The notes beneath the pieces are model-generated. The model made no database searches, was not told where the DNA came from, and saw only the letters and a list, made by a program, of their open reading frames with translations. The position numbers and the translations under genes were made by a program. Below are positions 55,494-64,000 of a DNA stretch of 64,000 nt, piece by piece; the first letter of the stretch is position 1; every line of letters begins with the position of its first letter. Origin of the DNA: Yamagishiella unicocca (Eukaryota > Chlorophyta > Chlorophyceae > Chlamydomonadales > Volvocaceae); the NCBI GenBank assembly GCA_003116995.1, contig BDSL01000011.1, forward strand, positions 1,488,001 through 1,552,000, written 5' to 3'.

Positions 55494-56718
55494 TTATGGA
55501 TGCCGCCGCGGTCGACTGGCTGCGTAATGATGGGCCGCTGCGCCGCCTGCTGTCGTGGCCTTCCACGGCACAGCTGGTTGCTGGGATGGGGCATTGATGG
55601 TGGGTGCAATTATGCTGATCTGTCCGGCCCTCTGCAGCACTCGAACGACCTGCTCGTGCCCCGCCGACGCCGCCTGCCGCAGCGCCAGTCCGTTTCGCGC
55701 GTTGGGCTGTGCGCCCGCCACCAGCAGCGCCAGAACCACACAGACGTGGCCCGCCGCGGACGCCTCGACCAGCGCGCGACTGCCGTCGACCCGTGGGTCG
55801 GAGCCGGCCGCCAGCAGCTCCAGAACCAGCGCCAGGTGGCCGCCGCGGGCGGCCTCCACCAGCGCCGCGCTGGCCGCCGCGCGCGGGTCTGCCCCGTTGC
55901 TCAGCAGCAGCCTCGCGGCCGCCACCTGGCCCTCGCGGCACGCGGCGCGCAGCGGCATGCCGTTCTCCGCCCGCGCACTGACTCCGGCCCGCAGCAGCAC
56001 CTCCATCACCGACAGCTGGCCGGTGGTGCTGGCGGCGACCAACGCCCGCCCGCCGCAGCCCCCAGCATCTACTCCGGCGCGGAGCAGGGTGCGGACGACG
56101 CTGGTGTCCCCTGCGCTCGCTGCGGCAGCGAGCAGGAAGCGCGCCTGCGGACGGGAAAAACGTTTGTACGAGTCAAACGTCAGCAAATGTCGCCATGAAA
56201 CCCCTTCATACTACCTGCGGTTTGAGCGCTGCGCCAAACTTCATGAGCTCCTTGAGCAGCGCATCGACCGCTCCAGTTGCGGCATCATTGTTTTGCAGAC
56301 CCCGTAACAGACGCTGTCGTATTCCAGTAGAGCCATAAAGGTGAAAGAGTGCAGTGTTGCGGCCATGGCGCGCTATAAGGAAGCGTGCGGCCAGCTCCGG
56401 ACACAACAAGGCGTCATTAAAGACGGTTCGTAAGGCCGAGCAAGCAGCCGCTGCGGCCACCCCGCCTGAGCCAGAGGACACGAGAATATGTTGTAGCAAT
56501 GGCACTGGAAGATCCAGGAGCCCTGACCCGAACGCTGGTAAAGCCTCCGTATTGCCTGGTTCAACCGCTCCGTTACTTCGCCGCAACGCAACCACTGAAG
56601 GAGGCACGCATGGCCTTTCGATTTGCGCAATGATTGCATTCCAGTTTCCTTGAATTGTACTGGGCAAGGCGGGCACAATGCCCGTATGCGTGCAGGGTCC
56701 GTTCCCCGTCCGAAGCAT
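55494..56718 (-). CDS. Ankyrin-repeat protein B with F-box-like N-terminus
   Basis: Two exons (56215-56718 and 55494-56144), phase 0, give about 384 residues. Exon 1 contains GLLDLPVPLLQHILVSSG, CSALRTVF and CPELAARFLIARHG, matching the F-box-like block of gene A at moderate identity (my estimate 55-60%). Exon 2 begins ARFLLAAAASAGDTSVVRTLL and is the same ankyrin array as gene A, then diverges after AASAGH into a different tail (EQVVRVLQRAG). The intron here is only 70 bp, against 612 bp in gene A. The start is the first in-frame ATG and the N-terminus is unconserved with gene A, so it may be mispredicted. Confidence 0.83.
55656..56154 (-). repeat. Conversion tract shared with ankyrin gene A
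   Basis: This is the inverted partner of 16992-17490: same length, no indels, eight differences counted in the coding bases. The two tracts lie about 38 kb apart in opposite orientation. Confidence 0.9.
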
Positions 56719-58333
56719 CCGTGCTGACAACTTTTGGGAATGGCTGTCAAGCTCCCTAAAACTGTTGGCACTATCACGACACTTATGCAAAGGTCGTCAG
56801 CGGGACGAAGGCTATTCCTGTCTAGCAGGCGAAGCTTAATCCGCGGAGCCGCGGATGAAGTCGAGGAACCAGAACAAGGATAACATATGGGGCACGTTCC
56901 TGATGTCGCCTGCATCAATTAGTAGGAAGTCGTCAACCGTGGTGACGAGCGTACGGCTGATACCAGTTGGATCGCGTAATTCCGGTAAAGGAGGCCTCGA
57001 CGCTCGACCGGTTTACGCTAATGATTGACATGGTCCATGACTGGCGATGCTCCATGATCGACATAGGAGATACCGGTAATAACAATATCATCCGGGCGCT
57101 CCGACGCGTAGATAAACTCAGCCTCCTTGGTAGCCGTTCGTCAGTGCCATGTCCAATTGCCATCTGCCGGAGATTTTCCAAGACGGTTTGCACTCTAAGA
57201 GGCAGTTTCATCTGGGGCAGCAGCCAGGGTTTTGAGTCGGGGTTTAGCTTGAGGAAACTGTCGAGCCTTCTCGAGCCGAGCATGAAGCCACTAAATTCCC
57301 CACTAACCAGAAGTCAATCAATATCAAAGCGCTTGTACGGCTGAGAAAGTGAGTGGCATCATCGTCAGCGCGCGGCTGACGATGATGCGCGCAGAGGTCC
57401 CACTTTAACGTCGCGCTCGGGCCGCGTCGCGGTGGGGGATTGCTACTGGTTGTGGGCCTTCATAAAGTTTGATATGAGAAAATCCCATTTCACTATAGGC
57501 GCTGTATTAGGCTCAAAGCCAGCGCAGAAGTTTTGACCGTACCGGAGGCAGGCTGGGCAATACGGTCCATTGCCTACGGTCATGTTTGGGGGATACCCTT
57601 GAACCATAATATACTAGGGTGTAATATACGCGTACCTGCCACGAGCTACACAGCCTCAGCAGCTTTCGTTTGGTTATTGAGTTCGTCGGCATACGCACGC
57701 CTCCGTCGTTCCACGCCATCCGCTCGGAGACACACCGCCACGTGCTTCGTGCGTGCCCACCTGAGGCAGACGATAAACGCCCGGCATGCAGCATGACGTC
57801 TTGGGGATTCTGGATCCAAGGGTGGTAGGCGTAAGGGGCCGCCTCGGTTTTTTCACAGCCCTCCCAAAACGGCGAGGTAAAATAGCAACCCACTGTTTTA
57901 GGCGCCGATCATACAGGCCTGCCCCGGAAATGAGGCCCGTCTTTCAAAAAGCAGTCGTCAGCAGACCTGTAAAATATGCAGAGCTGTAATGCGGGCCGTA
58001 GCGTCGTCCCGAAAGCTGCACTGCGGCTCTGGACATGTCATGCTAAGAGGCCATAGTGTCTGCAGGTGTCCGTGCACGTGCCACGCACACCCCCACGCCC
58101 GCCACCACCACCACCTCATCGCTTATCAGCAGCCATCCAGCACCCACCCAACAACACCCTTTCAGCTCTCACCCCCGAATGCGCTTTTCGCGCCGCTCCA
58201 CCTCCACCTCTCCACATACAGTAATCCCCCATCCCCCCAGTCCCCGCCACCACCACCACACCCTCCGATGCTCCCACAACACAGATCTTTCCCTCCGCCG
58301 CCCGCAGCATTCACCACCCCACCACGGCGCCCC
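56719..58333. other. Intergenic stretch, COG4 3' side
   Basis: About 1.6 kb between the predicted start of ankyrin gene B and the COG4 stop codon. It includes a perfect 14-bp hairpin at 57356-57388. The final 250 bp are pyrimidine-rich on the plus strand and probably COG4 3' UTR. No gene is recognised. Confidence 0.5.
57356..57388. other. Perfect 14-bp stem hairpin
   Basis: GCATCATCGTCAGC and its exact complement flank a 5-nt GCGCG loop. There is no T-run after it. It could be a protein-binding palindrome, a small-RNA hairpin or a transposon end. Confidence 0.5.
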
Positions 58334-61300
58334 CTACAGCGGTAGCCCCATGATGGACTCCCGGCTCCAATCCGTCCGAAGCACCAACACGCCCCGCACC
58401 TCCGCCGGCGACAGCCGCCAGTTGATCATGCTGCCGCCCCCGCCCTCGCCGCCGCCAGCCCCGCCGCCCGCGCTCATCGCCCCGCCCCCGCCTGCCGGCC
58501 CCCAGTAGTCCAGCAGCTCCTCGACGCTCTCCAGCCCCAGCAGCACCGCCATCTGGCTCAGCCGCGCCAGGCGGTCCCTCACGGTCCGGGTGGTGAGGTC
58601 GCCCAGGCCGCTGATTAGCATCCGGACGTCGCGGTCCAGCTGCAGGCCGCCCAGCTGGTTGAACTGCTTGCGACCCAGGAGCGCCTCCAGGCGGGCGGAC
58701 AGCTGCGGACGTACAGCGGCAGGGGGGGGGGGTTCGAGGGAGACCCGTGGATGCCCGAAAAAACCCGTTTAGAACAGGCGTTTTGAGATGCACGGGGGGG
58801 GGGGAAGAGGTGGTGGGTGCGTGGTTTCGGAGGTGAGGAAATGGCGGTTGAGGCGGGGATGGGGGGTATTAAATAAATCCGCGGACCCACGGCCGGCAAA
58901 CCAAGGGCGATGACGATGACGGTTCGGCTGGTTCGGCTGGGACGCGGGTGCGGGTGTTGACCAGGTGGTGGCAACACGTCGTGCGGTGCTCGCCACTGCC
59001 TCGGCGCCCTTGGCCACTGCCTCTTCGGCATCGATCTGAAGCCCAGTAGGCCCCCCTTACTATTGGCCGCCACCCCAGGCGCGGGTTCCACCCCAGGCGT
59101 GGGTTCCACAAGCTCCCGTCCCTCCATACCCACGCAAACCCAAGCAGCCCTCCAGTCCCCTCTGCACCCCCCCCGCCACAAACCCAAGCAGCCCTCCAGT
59201 CCCCTATGCCCCTCCCCCGGCCGCAAACCTCTCTTCTTCCTACCCGTATACCGTGCCCACGGACTTTATTTCCTCGCTGTACCTCCCCCTATTTTCCACC
59301 AGTATCGGACCATGCATGTCCTCTCTCCCCCCCCCCGACACGCCCACGCCCACTCACCTTGTCCAGCAGGGACCCGAACAGCACCTCCCAGCTGCTCGAA
59401 GTCAGCAGCGGCCGCAGCGCCCCCGCCAGCCCCGACAGCGACATCACCAGCCGGCCCGCCCAGCCGCCCTCCGCCTCCGTGGCGCCGTACTCGGCCTCGG
59501 TCAGCGAGTAGCTCAACTGGAGTTGGCAGGGGTTGGCAGGAGTTGGCAGGAGTTGGCAGGGGTTGGCAGGAGTTGGCAGCAGTTGGCAGGAGTTGGCAGG
59601 AGTTGGCAGGGGTTGGCAGGAGTTGGCAGGAGTTGGCAGGGGTTGGCAGGGGAGATACCGCTTGACACATAGAGGCCCGACGAGTAGGTGACAACCCAGC
59701 CGCCCCTCCCCCCCCCACGCCTCTCCAGCATGCTCGCCCGCCCAATCCACCTCCGCACCCGGCGCCCTCCCCTCCCCGCGCCACCCACCGCCGCCACCTC
59801 GTCCAGCAGGGGCCTCATGCGGGGCAGCAGCCCCTCAGCCATCGCCTCCAGCCCCCTTGCGGCCATGGACCGGAAGTCGCCGCCCGTCTTGGCCAGGTCG
59901 GACAGCACGGTACGCGCCCTGCGCGTGTGTGTGTATATGTGTTTTAAGTATGCTGAGCTGAGCCGCGAAGGAGACTGAGCGCGAAGAGACCAAGGAATCC
60001 GGAGGCAGGGCGAGGCGTATATGTGTGTGTATGGCGTGGTGGGAGTTACAGGGTTACAGTATGCCGTAAGAAGGGGGCGGGGAAGGGGGAGGCAGTGATG
60101 GCAGGAGGGAGCAGGGGAGGCAGTGATGGCAGGAGGGGCGCCTCTGGAGGTGACGACGCTTATTGGTCAGGGCCAAGGCAAAACGGAAACGAGCGGCACA
60201 GCCCACGTGGCTCGGGGTTGGTTAGGCTGCGGCCCGACCGCCCGGCCGCCCCGAAACCATAACCCCAAGCCTCACGCTGCGGGACCTCCGCACACGCCTC
60301 TGTGCCCCCTCCCCCGACGGCCCGGCCCCACCTGTCCCTGTCCGACGCCGAGGCCAGCAGGCCGTTGGTGTGCGCCTCCAGCTCCGCCCGCAGTCGTATG
60401 GCGTAGTCCGCCGCGACGTCCGTGTTGTTGAGCGAGACGGTGAAGTCCAGCAGCGCGGAGGAGGCGGAGGCGGAGGAGGAGGAGCCGGCAGGGCCCATGC
60501 CTGCACACGCGTGCACGCCGCCATGGGTCGTCGGGTGGGGCCGGGCTCAACAGCCCAAGGTGCGCAGCTCCAGCCACGGGACCCAGGACCCTGCCCGGAC
60601 CCATCCAGGATCCATCCAGGACGCCGCTCGGACCCCGCCAGCCAGGGCCTCACGTATCAGGAACTCGGCATACCAAGTGCCACACCACACTCGACACGCC
60701 CACCGGCGCTCCCTCTCCTTCCTCCTCCCGTCCCCCTACCCCCGCCCCCGTCTCCCTCCCCGCCTCCCCTTCCGCATATACACACACACGCACTCACGCA
60801 TGTGCGCACGCACTCACCCGAGCCGTCACCCGCCAGGTGTGATGGCAGCACCGCTAGCGCCTTGGCGGGCCCCGCAGACAGCTTGGCCTGCGAGGGGGGG
60901 GGAGCACAGGGGAGGGGTGGCAGCAAGTAAAGGCGGGTGGAGGTCCGCCCGTAGGTCGTTCGCTGGATCGCATCCGCGCCGTTGCAACGATACACCACGC
61001 GCTGTGTTTTCCGCCCTGGAGACCCACCTCCACCCCCACCTCTTATCAAACCCCACCTCGCCGCCGTTGGTCTGGACCTACCGGCTGCATACCCGCACCC
61101 AGCCGCACCCGCACCCAGCCGCGCCCTCTCACCTGCAGCGCATTCCGGAATGAGTTGGCCAGCACGTTGTTTAGCTCCGCCAGCAGTGCCGCCGTGGCTT
61201 TGAACTGCCCGGCGGCGAGGGCGCGGAGGCCGACCTGCGGGCGAGGGGTGGGTGAGGGGTGCGGCCGGGGTGGGTGAGGGGTGGGTAAGGGGTGAGGGGG

Positions 61301-63369
61301 TGCAAAAACGCCCTGTCACCCGATTGGGAAGTGTAGTTGGCACATAGACTTCGGACGCACGGCTTGCAAGAGGGGTGGGGGACGGGGGACAGGTCCAGGG
61401 AGGGGGCGACGCGCGCGAAGCACTAACGTGGTGGAGCGGCAGGGGTCCGGCGGCGGAGCTCCAGGGGGGCGCCAGCAGCAGGTGTGGGCGGGGTGGTATG
61501 TGGCATGTGGTACCGTATCGTACATGTGCGGGAACGGACTGGGGCCCCAGGAGGCAAGGGAAGGCGCTGGCAGGCATCCCCCACGCATCCAGCTGGGGTA
61601 TGAAACCCTAAAACCCGACCCCCGCGCGCAACATCGACGCCCCGTCCATGACCGGGGTTTACATCACCCGCCCGGCGGGACTCCATGTGTTTCGAACACG
61701 GCAGCCCTCCCCCCGGGGGTTTTGCCGGAGCTTCCTTCCACCTTTCCGTTCCACCTCCTTCACGCGACGAACCACATGGCCACCTTGCCCACGAAGTCTT
61801 CCACACTCCCCTTCCCCGGTCAAGGCGGTTGCCGCCGTCCAACCAACTCCCCACTGCCAACTCCCCACCCACCTTGCGCAGGATGAAGAACACGTCGTCC
61901 ACCATGCTGCTGGTCAACGCACCGGACATCTGCGCGGCCGCCCGGGGAGGGGGTGATACGAGAATCCGCGAATCCACGGCCGACAGACCGAGGGCGGGGT
62001 TAGAGGCGGGTTGCAATAAATGACCGTTTACTCAACGTGGGAGGGGGCAGGGTATGAGTGGAAACGCCCGAGGGAGGGGTAATGAGAGGTAACCCTCGAG
62101 GGGTGGGGACGGTATGGTATGGTCGTGCGGACTCCCCCATGACAGCGTTTAGCATCAGTTGCTGCGTGCTGGACTGGGGAGCTCCATCGAACCATCATGA
62201 GCCAGTCCACCCATACCGTACCATACCATACCGTACGGTGCCAAATCCCATACCCCCCGCCTACTCACCACCTCGTCTATCCGTACGGCCATGCTCGCGG
62301 TCTCGTCCAGGTAGTACTCCTCAAGCGCCACGTAGCGCCCCAGCAGCTCGCGGAGGGCCACGTTGAAGGCGCCGGACCTTGGGGGGTCGGGGTTGGGGGC
62401 GGCAGGGGGGGAGGAGGAGGGCGGAGGAAGGCGGGGGCGGAGGGGCGGCAGGGGCGGAGGAGGGCGGAGGAAGGCGGGGGTGGAGGGGCGGCAGGGGCGG
62501 AGGAAGGCGGGAGGGACGGAGGGGACGGCAGCTGCGCGCCCGTTGGGGCTACAAGGCCCCGGGAGCGCCTCAGCTTGGTGCAGGTGGGTGGCGGAGGGGA
62601 GCTGCCCCTTCAGGTGGCCATGTCGGCAACGGCTCGTGTGGGTGGCGGTGAAGGACGCTGGAGGGAGCGGGCTTGGCACACTGCGGCTGCTGGGTGACCC
62701 ACGGGTCGGCCCATTGCTCTCGGCTCCCCCCCTGCCTACCCGCGACTGCCGCAACCCCGCTGGCAGCACACTGCACACTAGCTGCGTCACTGCGGCCGCT
62801 GGGTGACCCAAGGGTCGGCCCTCAGCCCTCCACTCCCAACGAGGAGTGCACCTGGCGGAGAGTACTCCTGCGGCCTATCCCGCTGGCGGCACCACTGCAC
62901 CCCACCCCCACTGCACGCCCCAACGCACCCCACCCCCACTGCACCCCACCCCCACCGCACCCATGCACGGACACACCTGAAGGCCGCCTCCCGCGCCGCT
63001 GGCGAGTGGCCCCCTCCCGCAGGGCCACCCCCACTGCTCTCCCGACCGTTGCCGCCGGCGCCGCCCGCCGCCGGCGCCGCCGCCAGCGCCGCCGCCGCCG
63101 CCCTCATCTTCCCCAGTATGAACTGGTTGTACTCCTCACACAAACCACATATGCGGAGCACCTCCTCTATGAGCGTCTCCACTGCCCTGTGGTCGGTGCC
63201 CTGGTCAGCCGCGCCCTGCTGTTGCTGCTGCTGCCCGCCCACGCCGAATGACAGCGCCCCGCCCCCGCCGCCGCCCGCCGCCGGGGCGGCGCCGCCGCGT
63301 CGTCTGCTCGTCACGTCGCGCACCACCCGCTCCAGCCTCCTGCTCTCCGTGTAGCGCTGCAGGATGCGA
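58334..63369 (-). CDS. COG4: Conserved oligomeric Golgi complex subunit 4 (COG4), C-terminal part
   Basis: Nine exons (62977-63369, 62269-62377, 61873-61929, 61133-61234, 60818-60887, 60332-60500, 59798-59918, 59358-59516, 58334-58702) give 515 residues that align through the COG4 C-terminal two thirds: VALEEYYLDETASMAVRIDE, LTSSMVDDVFFILRK, VSLNNTDVAADYAIRLRAEL, LSDLAKTGGDFRSMAARGLE, FNQLGGLQLDRDVRMLI, RDRLARLSQMAVLLGLESV and INWRLSPAEVRGVLVLRTDW. The first exon begins in phase 2, so the N-terminal third lies beyond the right edge. COG4 belongs to lobe A of the COG tether for retrograde vesicles in the Golgi. Insertions peculiar to this gene are a Gln/Gly-rich loop in the first exon and a Gly-rich loop before MINWRLS. 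Confidence 0.93.
58731..58792 (+). repeat. Interspersed element family 1, COG4 intron copy
   Basis: TTCGAGGGAGACCCGTGG through GAAAAAACCCGTTTAGAACAG to GTTTTGAGATGCACG. Its start faces the last COG4 exon, 28 bp away. Confidence 0.85.
59519..59658. repeat. GGAGTTGGCAG 11-bp array in COG4 intron
   Basis: About 12 copies of an 11-bp unit lie in an intron. The array abuts the 3' splice site of exon 59358-59516; the acceptor CTCCAG is formed from the repeat unit itself. Confidence 0.85.
61957..62000 (+). repeat. Interspersed element family 2, COG4 intron copy
   Basis: AGAATCCGCGAATCCACGGC continuing into CGACAGACCGAGGGCGGGG. Other copies: 37780-37822, 58870-58912 (diverged), 52067-52087 (truncated) and 28726-28760 (inverse). 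The AGAATCC end faces the exon, 28 bp from exon 61873-61929. Confidence 0.8.
62400..62520. repeat. GCGGAGGAAGGCGGGGGCGG purine repeats in COG4 intron
   Basis: Irregular G/A-rich reiterations lie immediately before the acceptor of exon 62269-62377 on the minus strand, where they read as a polypyrimidine tract. Confidence 0.65.
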
Positions 63370-64000
63370 CTGCCTGAGGCGTCAGCAGCAGCAACAACAA
63401 CAAGGACAACGGACGCCATCCAACGGCGTCAGCTGCGTCTCCATGGTCCAGTCAGCCAGGGTGGTTTAGTGACACACATACACACACAACAGACTTAAAA
63501 CACAACAGACTACCCCCCTGTGGGGACAGTAGTTGGGGCGGGTAGCGTCCCAACTAGTGTCGGCACACCGGAACACCCGCTAGATACACACCCCAGGGTC
63601 CAGCCTCGCTAGCTCACGACCCCACGGTCCAGCCTCGCTAGCTCACGACCCCACTTCGGGAACTTCCGCCTCTCCTCCACTGCAGCTTCTATAGGGCTTG
63701 CCTCGCCAGCCGCTCCAGTAAGCGGCGGAACACGCGCTACCCCACCCACCTACCCACCCGCATCGGTGCACGGGTTTGCACGCTACCCCATCCCCCACCC
63801 CCCACTCACCTGCGTCACTTCCCGCGTCGAGTACCGGATCTTTCCTGTAACCAACCAACCCCAGTCCATACGAAACCCCCGTCGACGTACGACTTCCTCG
63901 ACTTTTAGTTCCCTCAACCAAGTCCTCCTCCCGCATGCATCTCCAAACGTCTGTCCTAAACGACGGGTTCTCCCCTCGCAACCCACCCGCGTTATCGCAC
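63370..64000 (-). other. COG4 intron and window edge
   Basis: No upstream COG4 exon was found here. The stretch holds a CAGCAG-rich run, a duplicated CCAGCCTCGCTAGCTCACGA (63600 and 63628), a family-3 element (63814-63855) and a family-1 element in inverse orientation (63935-63985). It is read as intron sequence. Confidence 0.5.

Overview
The window looks like nuclear DNA of a chlorophyte alga, most likely a volvocalean relative of Chlamydomonas or Volvox. Genes are dense in introns with GT..AG ends, exons are short and strongly GC3-biased, proteins carry long Ala, Gly, Pro, Glu or Gln tracts, and nearly every intron holds a minisatellite. No bacterial operon, rRNA, tRNA or CRISPR array was found. 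All gene models were spliced by hand from splice sites, phase agreement and family motifs. Exon edges are therefore predictions.

Layout, left to right: a protein kinase cut by the left edge (-, 1-2010); about 5 kb without a recognised gene but with a foldback element (2011-7003); a BTB protein with a Cys-rich tail (-, 7004-9775), divergent from a histone stem-loop binding protein (+, 10351-13490); an intergenic block; ankyrin gene A (+, 16012-17616); another intergenic block; an FSP1/AIFM2-type NAD(P)H quinone oxidoreductase (-, 21316-24989); a phosphoglycerate-mutase-like gene lacking key catalytic residues (-, 27060-30416), preceded by Pro/Glu-rich exons (-, 30741-34559); a TIR-ankyrin gene (-, 35381-42372); a SLC25A38-type mitochondrial carrier (-, 43780-48215), divergent from an unrecognised membrane protein (+, 48777-51909); ankyrin gene B (-, 55494-56718), whose ankyrin exon is nearly identical to that of gene A; and the C-terminal two thirds of the Golgi tether subunit COG4 (-, 58334-63369), whose 5' part lies beyond the right edge.

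Most genes are unrelated housekeeping functions (histone mRNA handling, quinone reduction, mitochondrial glycine/heme supply, Golgi trafficking). The unusual part is 27-42 kb. There a TIR domain that keeps its candidate NADase glutamate, ankyrin repeats encoded one per exon, a long Pro/Glu-rich region and a phosphoglycerate mutase fold with a dismantled active site lie on one strand with almost entirely phase-0 introns. Sequence alone does not settle whether this is two genes or one very large fusion. Several families of short (about 40-60 bp) interspersed elements sit in introns, usually beside splice sites and with the same end facing the exon, which recalls introner-like elements.
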